Positions 38,914-46,898 of a DNA stretch of 64,000 bases are shown here, piece after piece. Source of the DNA: Mesorhizobium sp. M2D.F.Ca.ET.226.01.1.1 (GTDB lineage Bacteria > Pseudomonadota > Alphaproteobacteria > Rhizobiales > Rhizobiaceae); the NCBI RefSeq assembly GCF_004022705.2, contig NZ_RZOY02000002.1, positions 163,758 to 227,757 of the forward strand, in the 5' to 3' direction. Positions within the stretch are counted from its first letter, which is position 1, and each line of letters begins with the position of its first letter. The translations under genes were made by a program, and so were the position numbers. The notes under the pieces were generated by a model that was not told where the DNA came from, did no database searches, and was given only the letters and a program-made list of their open reading frames with translations.

Positions 38914-39026
38914 TCCCGCCGCGTCGGGGCCAGCGACCATCCCCTTTTACCGACAGGCGCCGCCGGCGTGCGGAGTTGGCTTTGACCGGCCGGCCCGCTG
39001 CTTGCGCGCCGCAATTGGAGAGAGAA

Positions 39027-39533
39027 ATGAGTATTCAGACCTTAACCAGATGCGTTATCGGCGCTTCTGCCTCGATCATCATGCTGATGGCGGGCGCCGC
39101 TACCGCGGAAGCCGTCAATCCGCTCGCCGAAAAAGTGCGGGCGCTCGACAGCCGCTTCGAGGACGTCGCGGTGGCCAAGGCCGAAGGCTATGCGCCGATC
39201 CCCTGCGCCAGCGGCCTCACCGGCGGCGCCATGGGCATCCACTACGTCAACGCCGCCTATCTGAAGGACGACGGCGTCGACGTCGCCAAGCCCGAAGCGG
39301 TGATGTACGAGCCGATGGCCGACGGCACGCTGAAGCTGATCGCCGTCGAATACATCACATCGAAAGGGCCGGCCTCGCTCGAAGGCCATCTGTTCAACTT
39401 CAACACCGCGCCCAACCGCTACGGCCTCGGCCCGTTCTACGAGTTGCATGTCTGGGCCTGGAAGCCGAACCCGACCGGCGCCTTCGCCGACATGAACCCC
39501 AACGTGTCCTGCGACGCGATGCAGGGGATGTAA
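39027..39533 (+). CDS. Secreted protein of unknown function
   Basis: A 168-residue exported protein with an N-terminal signal peptide (about 1-28, ending ATAEA). The mature part contains KAEGYAPIPCASGLTGGAMG, then IHYVNAAYLKDDG, PEAVMYEPMADGTLKLIAVEY and LGPFYELHVWAWKPNPTGAF. Two cysteines (PIPC and NVSC) could form a disulfide. The sequence looks like a compact beta-rich domain; I have seen similar hypothetical proteins in rhizobia and Bradyrhizobium-like genomes but know no function. A GGAGAGAG site precedes the ATG. It stands alone. Confidence 0.75.
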   Translation: MSIQTLTRCVIGASASIIMLMAGAATAEAVNPLAEKVRALDSRFEDVAVAKAEGYAPIPCASGLTGGAMGIHYVNAAYLKDDGVDVAKPEAVMYEPMADGTLKLIAVEYITSKGPASLEGHLFNFNTAPNRYGLGPFYELHVWAWKPNPTGAFADMNPNVSCDAMQGM

Positions 39534-39542
39534 GGCGCCTCT

Positions 39543-39600
39543 TCCTTCTCCCGTTTCACGGGGAGAAGGTGGCCCTAAGGGCAGGATGAGGGGCGGTGCC
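39543..39600 (+). repeat. CTTCTCCCG/GGGGAGAAG mosaic repeat, left copy
   Basis: CCTTCTCCCG-tttca-CGGGGAGAAGG forms a hairpin followed by AAGGGCAGGATGAGGGGCGG. It starts 10 bp after the secreted-protein gene. A second copy in opposite orientation begins at 39661. Confidence 0.65.
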
Positions 39601-39660
39601 TGCGTTTTGTGATTGCAGTCGTCTTTGCCCCACAGAGCACGCCTCAACGCAAATTTTTGA

Positions 39661-39719
39661 AAGCCGGCGCTCATCCGCCTGCCGGCACCTTCTTCCCGTG
39701 TAGCGACGGGGAGAAGGGA
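39661..39719 (-). repeat. CTTCTCCCG/GGGGAGAAG mosaic repeat, right copy (inverted)
   Basis: Same unit as the left copy, reading CTCATCCGCCTGCC then CACCTTCTTCCCG-tgtagcga-CGGGGAGAAGG. The two copies face each other across about 60 bp, so the whole 39543-39719 region can fold back on itself upstream of the flippase gene. Confidence 0.65.
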
Positions 39720-39798
39720 AGCACCCCGCCCACCCTTTCTTAAGGTGTTTCGGATAGACCGGAACGCTGGAAAAAGGGCGGAAAACGGAGAGTTGTGG

Positions 39799-41202
39799 GT
39801 GCGCTTTTCCGCGGCAACGACTGCCGGGCGGTTCTTGCCGCAGCGCTGGGCGCTGCGCATGCGGCCGCTGCTTGGCCGTATCGATGCCGTGCTCTTCACC
39901 GCCGACGAGCGCGGCGAAGCCGGGCGCATGTCGCTGATCGCCTTCTCCATCCGCATCATCAGCGCCTTCATCGCCTTTGTCAGCCAGGTGCTGATGGCGC
40001 GCTGGATGGGCTCGTTCGAATATGGCATCTCGGTGCTGGTCTGGGTGACGATGGTCATCGTCGGCAATCTCGCCTGCCTCGGCTTCCACACCTCGGTCAT
40101 CCGCTTCATTCCCGAATATCGCGAGCGCGGCATGCTGGCCGAAATGCGCGGCATCGTGCTGGCCAGCCGCCTGTTCGTGCTGGTCGCCTCGACGCTGATC
40201 GCGGGCCTTGGCGCGCTAGGCGTCTGGCTGGCTTCGGACTGGATCGAGAACTACTACGTCATCCCCTTCATCCTCGGCGTCATCTGCCTGCCGATGATCG
40301 CGCTGGGCGATCTGCTGCAAGGGCTGGCGCGCGCCAATTCCTGGGCGCTGCTGGCGCTCTCGCCCACCTATCTGGTGCGGCCGGTGCTGATCCTGGTGTT
40401 CATGGCGCTGATGCTCGCCCTGCATTACGTGCCCGACGCCAAGACCGCGATCTTCGCCTCGATTGCCGCCACCTATGTCACGACGCTCGGTCAATTGATG
40501 GCCGTCAGCTCGCGCATGGAGAAGAAAATCCCGGCCGGACCGATAGCGGTGCATTTCGGCCAGTGGATCCTGGTTTCGCTGCCGATCTTCCTGGTTGAGA
40601 GCTTCTTCTTCCTGCTCACCAATGCCGACGTGCTGATGGTGGGCGCCTATCTCGATCCCAATGACGTCGCCGTCTATTTCGCCACGGTGAAGACGCTGGC
40701 GCTGGTGCATTTCGTCTATTTCGCGGTCAAGGCCGGCGTTGCCCAGCGCTACGCGCAGTTCACCCATGGCGAGCCGGACAAGCTCGCCACCTTCGCCCGC
40801 GAGACGGTCTCCTGGACCTTCTGGCCTTCGCTTTTGATGGCGCTGCTGGTGCTGGCGCTGGGCGAGCCGATGCTGGTGCTGTTCGGTCCCGAATTCACCG
40901 CCGGCTATCCGTTGCTCTTCCTGCTGGTCCTGGGCGTCGTGGCGCGCGCCGCCGTCGGCCCCTGCGAAAGCCTGCTCACCATGAGCGGCAACCAAAACAT
41001 CTGCGCTGCCGTCTATGCCATGACGCTTGCCCTCAACATCGGACTCAACGTGCTCTTGATCCCGCTGTTCGGTCTCTGGGGCGCGGCAATCGCCACCAGC
41101 CTCGCCATGGTGTTCGAGGCCAGCGCGCTCTCCTTCACCGTCTGGCGCAAGCTCGGCATCGTGATGGCGATCTTCATGCCTGCAAAAAAGGAAGTCGCCT
41201 GA
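39799..41202 (+). CDS. Polysaccharide flippase (Wzx/RfbX-like)
   Basis: Inner-membrane lipid-linked oligosaccharide flippase of the MOP superfamily. About 12-14 hydrophobic segments run from residue 50 to the end; landmarks are VSQVLMARWMGSFEYGISVL, then FHTSVIRFIPEYRERGMLAE and LLVLGVVARAAVGPCESLL. GTG at 39799 is chosen since GGAGAG lies 6 bp before it; alternatives are GTG 39745 and ATG 39859. It overlaps the GNAT gene by one base (TGATG), so the two are coupled. No glycosyltransferase lies nearby, which is unusual. The polysaccharide is unknown. Confidence 0.85.
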   Translation: MRFSAATTAGRFLPQRWALRMRPLLGRIDAVLFTADERGEAGRMSLIAFSIRIISAFIAFVSQVLMARWMGSFEYGISVLVWVTMVIVGNLACLGFHTSVIRFIPEYRERGMLAEMRGIVLASRLFVLVASTLIAGLGALGVWLASDWIENYYVIPFILGVICLPMIALGDLLQGLARANSWALLALSPTYLVRPVLILVFMALMLALHYVPDAKTAIFASIAATYVTTLGQLMAVSSRMEKKIPAGPIAVHFGQWILVSLPIFLVESFFFLLTNADVLMVGAYLDPNDVAVYFATVKTLALVHFVYFAVKAGVAQRYAQFTHGEPDKLATFARETVSWTFWPSLLMALLVLALGEPMLVLFGPEFTAGYPLLFLLVLGVVARAAVGPCESLLTMSGNQNICAAVYAMTLALNIGLNVLLIPLFGLWGAAIATSLAMVFEASALSFTVWRKLGIVMAIFMPAKKEVA

Positions 41203-42482
41203 TGGCCGCCGTCCCGTTGCTCGAAGAGACCAGCGGCGGCCCCGCCGGCGCCATGGTCTCCAACCTTGCCGGCCTGGCGCGCGAGGTCGATCCCGCCCAT
41301 ATCGAACTCTTCGCCAGCAACAGGCCGGAGCGCAAGCTCGCCATCTACCCGGCCTCGGCCGGGTTCGACCTCGTCGAAGAGCTCGACTATCTCAGCGCCC
41401 GCACGGCGGAGCCCAACGTCTTCTTCAACCCGCGCTTCCTGGCGCCGGCAATGCCCCGGCTGGAAGACCGCGAGGTGCGGCTGGCCGTGATCCGCGACGG
41501 CGACGAATACCGCAACCGGCTGCGGCTTCTGGTGCCGTTCTCGGTCGAGCGGCCGGCGATCCCGCTCGGCGTTCCGGTGATGCGCACATGGTCGAGCCCG
41601 TTCGGGCCGCTCGGCACGCCGCTGGTCGATCGCGACGATCCGGTCGGCGTCATCGAGGATTTCTTCTCGATGCTGTCGCGGCCGCACCTCAAGCTGCCAA
41701 AAGTCTTCGTGCTGCCTGACATGCGCCTCGACGGCCCGGTGGCGAGCCTGCTCACCTCCTTTGCCGACAGTCGCGGCCTGACCATGGTGACCACCGGCAA
41801 GGTCGAGCGTCCGGTGCTTGAAAGCGAAGCCGATGGCGAGGCCTACCTCAAGGCCTCGCTGCGCTCGCATCACTATCGCGAGTTCCGCCGCCTGAAACGG
41901 CGCCTGGCCGACCTCGGCAAGGTCGAGCATGTCGTGGCGCGCGGGCCGGACGAGATCCGCCATGCCATCGAAAACTTCCTGACGCTGGAGGCGGCCGGCT
42001 GGAAAGGCCGCGAACGCACCGCCATGGCGATCGACCGCTACCGCGCCGCCTTCGCCCGTGAGGCCGTGCACCGCCTGGCCGAGCAGGACATGTGCCGCAT
42101 TCATCTGCTGACGCTCGACGGCCGTGCCATCGCCTGCCTGGTGGTCTTCGTCGAGGCCGGCATCGCCTACACCTGGAAAACGGCCTATGACGAGGCGCTC
42201 TCCGCCTTTTCGCCGGGCACGCTGCTGATGATCGAGGTGACCAGGCAGCATCTCGACGACCCCAACATCGTCATGACCGATTCCTGCGCGGTGCCGGACC
42301 ATCCGGTGATGAGCCGGCTATGGGCTGAGCGCAAGCCGATGGGCACACTGGTGATCGGGCTGACGCCGGATGCCGACCGGCTGGCCCGCCAGGCGGGCTC
42401 GCAACTGCACCTCTACCGCGAGACCCGCAACATGGCGCGCATCCTGCGCAACCGCATGCGGAGCCTGTTGAAGCGTCGGTGA
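41202..42482 (+). CDS. GNAT-like (BioF2/CelD-type) acyltransferase
   Basis: A 426-residue protein with the double-GNAT fold of the BioF2-like family (CelD in cellulose clusters, FemAB-related). Landmarks: LRSHHYREFRRLKRRLADLG, the family's FLTLEAAGWKGRERTAM, then RIHLLTLDGRAIACLVVFVE and YTWKTAYDEALSAFSPGTLL. Such proteins are usually encoded with exopolysaccharide genes and are thought to acylate sugars or lipids. Coupling to the flippase suggests modification of the flipped glycan. Substrate unknown. Confidence 0.87.
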   Translation: MAAVPLLEETSGGPAGAMVSNLAGLAREVDPAHIELFASNRPERKLAIYPASAGFDLVEELDYLSARTAEPNVFFNPRFLAPAMPRLEDREVRLAVIRDGDEYRNRLRLLVPFSVERPAIPLGVPVMRTWSSPFGPLGTPLVDRDDPVGVIEDFFSMLSRPHLKLPKVFVLPDMRLDGPVASLLTSFADSRGLTMVTTGKVERPVLESEADGEAYLKASLRSHHYREFRRLKRRLADLGKVEHVVARGPDEIRHAIENFLTLEAAGWKGRERTAMAIDRYRAAFAREAVHRLAEQDMCRIHLLTLDGRAIACLVVFVEAGIAYTWKTAYDEALSAFSPGTLLMIEVTRQHLDDPNIVMTDSCAVPDHPVMSRLWAERKPMGTLVIGLTPDADRLARQAGSQLHLYRETRNMARILRNRMRSLLKRR

Positions 42483-42503
42483 TGGTCAGCGGATTTTAGG
42501 CGC

Positions 42504-43337
42504 ATGATTCTTACAATCGGGAGAGGCGCGCTGAGGTCGTTCATGGCAGGCCTCACTGTGGCACTGGCCTTGTCTGCTGCGAGTCCGGCCGAGGCATCTG
42601 TTTTCCTCGAGGACCTCACCTGGACCGAACTACGCGACGTCATTGCGGCCGGAACGACCACGATCATCATCCCGATCGGCGGCACCGAGCAGAGCGGCCC
42701 GGCAATGGCGCTGGGCAAGCACAATGTGCGGGTGAAATTCCTGGCCGCCAAGATTGCGGAGAAACTGGGCAATGCGCTAGTAGCGCCAGTTATCTCCTAT
42801 GTACCCGAAGGCAACATCGATCCGCCCTCCTCCCACATGCGTTTTCCGGGAACCATCACCATCAGCGACAGGACCTTCGAGCAACTGCTGGAGTCCGCCG
42901 CCCGCAGCTTCAGGCACCATGGCTTCAGGACCATCGTCCTGATGGGCGACCACGGCGGCTACCAGGTCGACGAAAGCCATGTGGCCGACCAACTGAATGC
43001 CGAATGGGCAAAGACGCCGGCACGGGTCTATGCCGCTCTCGACTATTATAGGCTCTCGCGGGGTCCCTATAGCGAGAAACTTGTGGCCGCAGGCGCCAAG
43101 CAAGCCGAGATCGGGTCACACGCCGGATTGGCCGACACCTCGCTGATGCTGGCGATCGATCCATCCCTCGTCCGCAAGGACCGCATCGCCGGCTCCCCCA
43201 AGCTCGGCGCCCGGGATGGCGCCTACGGCGGCGACCCGGCAAGGTCGTCGGCGGAATTCGGGCAGCTTGGCGTGGATCTTATCGTCAACGGCACGACACA
43301 AGCAATTCGCGCCTTCATCGCAAGTCAAACTAAATGA
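42504..43337 (+). CDS. Exported creatininase-family protein
   Basis: Metal-dependent amidohydrolase fold of the creatininase/MftE family, here with a signal peptide (about 1-31, ending SPAEA), so acting in the periplasm. The fold marks are IPIGGTEQSGPAMALGKHN, then FPGTITISDRTFEQLL, TIVLMGDHGGYQ and IGSHAGLADTSLML. Relative to classic creatininase (EQHGPHLPLDTD) the second metal ligand His is Ser and the Asp is His, a pattern I recall in a GKHN subfamily. Metal binding may therefore differ. The start codon of the beta-propeller gene overlaps its stop (ATGA). Substrate unknown. Confidence 0.85.
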   Translation: MILTIGRGALRSFMAGLTVALALSAASPAEASVFLEDLTWTELRDVIAAGTTTIIIPIGGTEQSGPAMALGKHNVRVKFLAAKIAEKLGNALVAPVISYVPEGNIDPPSSHMRFPGTITISDRTFEQLLESAARSFRHHGFRTIVLMGDHGGYQVDESHVADQLNAEWAKTPARVYAALDYYRLSRGPYSEKLVAAGAKQAEIGSHAGLADTSLMLAIDPSLVRKDRIAGSPKLGARDGAYGGDPARSSAEFGQLGVDLIVNGTTQAIRAFIASQTK

Positions 43338-44500
43338 TCAATCTTTTTCCGCGCTTCCCCCGTCTTGGCGCGCCGCTCGCACTGCTGACGATCCTGTCGA
43401 CCGCTACAGCGCATGCCGGCTCCTGCCCGGAGGATTGCAGCGATCCCGCGCCGCCGCCCGCCGTCAGCATCTACAGGCACACCGCCGCTGGCCATCTCAG
43501 CCCCGTGACCACCGGCGCGCTGCCGCGCGTCTATGTGCCCAACCGCTCCTCCAACAGCGTGTCGGTGATCGACAGTGTAACGCTCAAGGAAGTCGACCGC
43601 TTCAATGTCGGCAGCAAGCCGCAACATGTCGTGCCCTCCTGGGACTTGAAGACGCTCTGGGTCGCCAACAACGGCACCGGCAAGAATGGCAGCCTGACGC
43701 CGATCGATCCGATGACGGCCAAGCCCGGCGAGCAGGTCCCGGTCGACGACCCCTACAACCTCTATTTCATGCCGGATGGCAGCGCCGCCATCGTCGTCGA
43801 CGAGGCGATGCAGCAGCTCGATTTCCGCGACCCGCACAGCATGGCGCTGAAATCGAGCCTGCCGACGCCGACCTGCCCCGGCATCAACCATGCCGATTTT
43901 TCGGCCGACGGTTCCTATGCGATCTTCACCTGCGAATATGGCGATGGCGGGTTGGCCAAGATCGACCTGAAGAACCAGAAGGTGCTCGGCCATCTCGATC
44001 TCTCGAAGATGGGCATGCCGCAGGACATCCGCCTGTCGCCCGACGGCAAGGTTTTTTACGTGGCCGACATGATGAATGACGGCGTCTTCCTGATCGACGG
44101 CGACAGCTTCAGGGAGATCGGCTTCATCCCGACCGGTATCGGCACGCATGGCTTCGTCGTCAGCCGCGACGGCAAGCGGCTCTATGTCTCGAACCGCGGC
44201 TCGCACAAGATGGAGCAAGGCAAGGCGAAGGGTCCGGGCAGCGTGACGGTGATCGACTTCGCCACGCGCGCGGTCGTCGCGCAATGGCCGATCCCCGGCG
44301 GCGGCAGCCCCGACATGGGCAATGTCAGCGCCGACGGCAAGCAGCTATGGCTCTCCGGCCGCTTCGACAGCGAGGTCTACATGATCGACACGACGAGCGG
44401 CGCGGTGACGAAAATCCGCGTCGGCATCGAGCCGCACGGCCTCACCGTATGGCCGCAGCCGGGGCGGTATTCGCAGGGGCATACAGGGAATATGCGGTAG
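43334..44500 (+). CDS. Exported YVTN/YncE-like beta-propeller protein
   Basis: A 388-residue periplasmic beta-propeller. After a signal peptide (about 1-28, ending ATAHA) the YVTN-type blades repeat: PRVYVPNRSSNSVSVIDSVT, DIRLSPDGKVFYVADMMNDG, VVSRDGKRLYVSNRGSHK and GNVSADGKQLWLSGRFDSE. The motif SADG or SPDG closes each blade. A Cys-rich segment (GSCPEDCSDP) follows the signal peptide. It overlaps the creatininase-like gene by 4 bp, so the two probably work together in the periplasm. YVTN proteins often scaffold or bind cofactors; ligand unknown. Confidence 0.9.
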   Translation: MINLFPRFPRLGAPLALLTILSTATAHAGSCPEDCSDPAPPPAVSIYRHTAAGHLSPVTTGALPRVYVPNRSSNSVSVIDSVTLKEVDRFNVGSKPQHVVPSWDLKTLWVANNGTGKNGSLTPIDPMTAKPGEQVPVDDPYNLYFMPDGSAAIVVDEAMQQLDFRDPHSMALKSSLPTPTCPGINHADFSADGSYAIFTCEYGDGGLAKIDLKNQKVLGHLDLSKMGMPQDIRLSPDGKVFYVADMMNDGVFLIDGDSFREIGFIPTGIGTHGFVVSRDGKRLYVSNRGSHKMEQGKAKGPGSVTVIDFATRAVVAQWPIPGGGSPDMGNVSADGKQLWLSGRFDSEVYMIDTTSGAVTKIRVGIEPHGLTVWPQPGRYSQGHTGNMR

Positions 44501-44517
44501 GATCTTTTGGGATGGCC

Positions 44518-44575
44518 GCCATCCGAAGCTCGCGAAGGATGGCCTGCCATCCGAAGCTCGCAGAGCGAAGGATGG
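44518..44575. repeat. Two direct copies of a 16-bp unit with GGATGG/CCATCC arms
   Basis: GCCATCCGAAGCTCGC occurs at 44518 and 44546, each followed within 5 bp by GAAGGATGG. The CCATCC and GGATGG words can pair into small hairpins. It lies at the 3' side of the minus-strand tRNA gene and after the beta-propeller gene, and may act as terminator. Confidence 0.6.
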
Positions 44576-44657
44576 TGCCCCTAGCCGGGATCGAACCAGC
44601 ACTCCTTGCGGAACTCGATTTTGAGTCGAGCGCGTCTACCAATTCCGCCATAGGGGC
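44573..44657 (-). tRNA. tRNA-Leu (anticodon CAA)
   Basis: Read on the minus strand the 85-nt gene begins GCCCCTATGGCGGAATTGGT. The anticodon arm is CTCGA-CTCAAAA-TCGAG, giving anticodon CAA (codon UUG). A long variable arm and the T-arm GGTTCGATCCC follow, then the matching acceptor TAGGGGC, discriminator A and an encoded CCA. Acceptor pairing is 7/7. Confidence 0.95.
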
Positions 44658-44685
44658 TCAGGCCGGGCGGCCTGGATGGGCGCGG

Positions 44686-44713
44686 ACTATACGGTTGGAC
44701 GGGGTTTCGTCAA
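44686..44713 (-). promoter_or_regulatory. Promoter of tRNA-Leu
   Basis: On the minus strand TTGACG and TATAGT are separated by 16 bp, and the -10 box ends about 28 bp before the tRNA 5' end. A near-consensus housekeeping promoter, as expected for a stable RNA gene. Confidence 0.7.
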
Positions 44714-44937
44714 CTGGCCTGTTGCGGATTTGCCGGACACCGTTTCGGCCAGACAGCGTCTTACGGTTTCGTAAGGGCCGCCGCCATTGTGCGGCGCGAG
44801 AAATCTTTCTAGACAAGCGACGTGCCGAAATACCCCCCGCCGCGAGCGCCTACTGCGGCGCTTTGGGTTCTTGTCTTCCCGCCTGTCGTTGCCCAAAACC
44901 CGTTAAGCGCTTCGGGCGACATGCATTAGGAGAGCCG

Positions 44938-45525
44938 ATGCTTCGCGGACTTTACGATTGGACCCTGTCGCTGGCGGCGCGCAAATCCGCCGAATGGTGG
45001 CTGGCCTTCATCGCTTTCGTCGAAAGCTCGGTGTTCTTTATCCCGGCCGACGTGCTGTTCCTGCCCATGGCGTTGGCGCGGCCCGAACGCGCCTATCGCT
45101 ACGCGCTGACCGCCACGGCTGCTTCCGTGCTGGGCGGCATTGCCGGGTGGCTGATCGGCTACTATGCCTACGACACAATAGCACGGCCGATCCTGGAGCA
45201 TTTCGGCGGCCTTGAGACGTTCGAGAAGTGGCAGTCCTCGGGCACCGGACTGATGCTGGTGCTGCTCGTCACATCCGGCGCCGCGCACCTGCCGCCGATC
45301 AAGGTGGTCACCATTCTGGCGGGCGCGCTTCACGTCAACGTTGCTGTCTTCATCGTCGCGGCCATCGTGGCGCGCGGCGCCCGCTTTCTGCTGCTTGCCT
45401 GGCTGCTGCGCCGTTACGGCGAAGAGATCAGGGAGTTCATCGAAAAGCGCTTGGGATTGATTGTAGGCGCCGGCGCGGCTGCCCTGATTTTGCTCTATAT
45501 CCTCGTCAGATACGCCCACGGATAG
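44938..45525 (+). CDS. YqaA-type DedA/SNARE-associated-like membrane protein
   Basis: A 195-residue inner-membrane protein of the VTT/DedA-like YqaA group. Landmarks: WWLAFIAFVESSVFFIPADV, then FLPMALARPERAYRYALTAT, and the VTT-type VTSGAAHLPPIKVVTILAGA in the second half. DedA proteins are linked to lipid-carrier recycling and membrane potential. The ATG at 44938 follows AGGAGAG; the long frame upstream runs through the tRNA gene and is not coding. dsbB follows after 24 bp, probably one transcript. Confidence 0.87.
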   Translation: MLRGLYDWTLSLAARKSAEWWLAFIAFVESSVFFIPADVLFLPMALARPERAYRYALTATAASVLGGIAGWLIGYYAYDTIARPILEHFGGLETFEKWQSSGTGLMLVLLVTSGAAHLPPIKVVTILAGALHVNVAVFIVAAIVARGARFLLLAWLLRRYGEEIREFIEKRLGLIVGAGAAALILLYILVRYAHG

Positions 45526-45549
45526 CGACGCAACAGACGGACCCGATCG

Positions 45550-46068
45550 ATGACCGCGACCATGAATGCCGACACCGGACGCCAGCGCACGCGCGCGGCG
45601 CTTTTTCTCGCCGTCGCCATGGCCGCGACCGTCGGCTCGGCGCTGGCTTTCCAATATATCGGCGGCTACATCCCCTGCCACCTCTGCCTCGAGCAGCGCA
45701 CCCCCTACTATGTCGGCGCACCGCTGATGCTGCTGGCGGTCATCGCCTCCATGCTGCGCGCGCCCGCCTGGGTGACGCGCGGCCTGCTCGCGATCGGCGG
45801 CCTTTTGATGCTCTACGGCCTCTATCTCGGCGTCTACCATTCCGGCGTCGAATGGCATTGGTGGGCCGGCCCGACCGACTGCACGGCGGGCGCCGGCCCT
45901 GTCGACACCGGCGGCAAGGGCGTGCTCGACGCGCTCGACAAATTCGTGCCGCCCTCCTGCGACAAGGCCGCGCTTCGCATCCTTGGCCTGTCGCTCGCCG
46001 GCTGGAATGCCATCGCAAGCCTCGTGCTCGCCGCTGTCGCCTTCCGCAGCGCGCTGGCGCGGGATTGA
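45550..46068 (+). CDS. Disulfide bond formation protein B (DsbB)
   Basis: Four-helix membrane protein that re-oxidises DsbA with ubiquinone. The 172-residue product shows the first periplasmic pair in YIPCHLCLEQR (Cys43, Cys46) and the second pair at Cys111 (PTDC) and Cys137 (PPSC). Residue 50 is the Arg that, in DsbB, follows the CxxC motif and helps quinone binding. The DUF-type alphaproteobacterial DsbB size is normal. An ATG four codons downstream is possible. Hairpin copy C follows the stop codon. Confidence 0.92.
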   Translation: MTATMNADTGRQRTRAALFLAVAMAATVGSALAFQYIGGYIPCHLCLEQRTPYYVGAPLMLLAVIASMLRAPAWVTRGLLAIGGLLMLYGLYLGVYHSGVEWHWWAGPTDCTAGAGPVDTGGKGVLDALDKFVPPSCDKAALRILGLSLAGWNAIASLVLAAVAFRSALARD

Positions 46069-46090
46069 ACCGGCACCAAAGCGCCGGCGC

Positions 46091-46232
46091 GAGATCGTTC
46101 ACAGAATTCGGCAGGATGAGTCGTATGAAGTGAGCGTCGAGAACCGGAGCGGAGCGTACTTAAAGTACGTGAGCACCGGAAGCGCAGACGCTTGCTTCAG
46201 ACGGCCAGCCTCCCGAATTCTCGAACGATCTC
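46091..46232. repeat. Convergent-junction hairpin element, copy C
   Basis: Between dsbB (+) and the HNH gene (-). Outer arms GAGATCGTTC and GAACGATCTC, then GAATTCGG and CCGAATTC, then a middle stem ATGAAGTGAGCGTC with GACGCTTGCTTCA. The arms bear no resemblance to those of copies A and B, yet they pair, while the core GAGAACCGGAGCGGAGCGTA continuing to CCGGAAGCGCAG is nearly identical. The last arm overlaps the stop codon of the HNH gene. Confidence 0.85.
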
Positions 46233-46788
46233 AAGGTTCGAGTTCGACATCCCAGTAAAGATAATCCATCCAGCTTTCATGCAGATGGTTGGGCGGGAAC
46301 AGGCGGCCGTTGTTGTGCAAATCGTGCACCGTCGGCTGATAGGGTTTTTGCAGCGGCCACATCTTGGCCTGCGCCGGCATCATGCCGCCCTTGCGAAGAT
46401 TGCAGGGCGAGCAGGCGGCAACGACATTCTCCCAGGTCGTCGCCCCGCCGCGATGGCGCGGGATGACGTGGTCGAAGGTCAAATCCTCCGGCGTACCGCA
46501 ATATTGGCACTGGAAGCGATCGCGCAGGAACACGTTGAAGCGCGTGAAGGCGGGATGCCTGGACGGCTTCACATAGGCCTTGAGGCTGACCACGCTGGGC
46601 AGCTTCATCGAGAAGGTCGGCGAGGAGACGGCGTGCTCGTATTCGGCGACGATGTTGACCCGGTCGAGGAAGACAGCCTTGATGGCGTCCTGCCACGACC
46701 AGAGCGACAGGGGGTAATAGCTGAGCGGACGGTAGTCCGCATTCAGCACCAGCGCGGGAAGCCCATCCGGAGATACGGCAACCGTCAC
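46231..46788 (-). CDS. HNH endonuclease-domain protein
   Basis: A 185-residue protein with a complete HNH nuclease core: CQYC (Cys94, Cys97), FDHVIPRHRGG (Asp106-His107), WENVVAACSPCNLRKGG with Asn121 and Cys126, Cys129. The N-terminus (ALVLNADYRPLSYYPLSLWS) matches a widespread chromosomal HNH family that is not tied to introns or phages. The GTG at 46788 has a perfect AAGGAGG seven bases upstream; the longer frame beyond it overlaps nothing conserved. Target and role unknown. Its stop codon abuts hairpin copy C. Confidence 0.9.
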   Translation of the reverse strand: MTVAVSPDGLPALVLNADYRPLSYYPLSLWSWQDAIKAVFLDRVNIVAEYEHAVSSPTFSMKLPSVVSLKAYVKPSRHPAFTRFNVFLRDRFQCQYCGTPEDLTFDHVIPRHRGGATTWENVVAACSPCNLRKGGMMPAQAKMWPLQKPYQPTVHDLHNNGRLFPPNHLHESWMDYLYWDVELEP

Positions 46789-46898
46789 GTCCTTGCCTCC
46801 TTGGTTCCAGAACCGAACGGCGCGGATACTGTAAGCCCGACATGACAGGGATGTGAAGCGGATTGTCATGCGACCAAATCCCCAAAAACGCATGATTT

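Noticed and set aside
44284..44937. N-terminal extension of the YqaA/DedA gene through the tRNA-Leu gene
   Set aside because: It would translate the tRNA on the wrong strand; ATG 44938 has AGGAGAG and begins the conserved part.
19556..46232. Hairpin copies as CRISPR repeats or insertion-sequence ends
   Set aside because: Copies are kilobases apart, have no spacers, no transposase and no target-site duplications that I can see.
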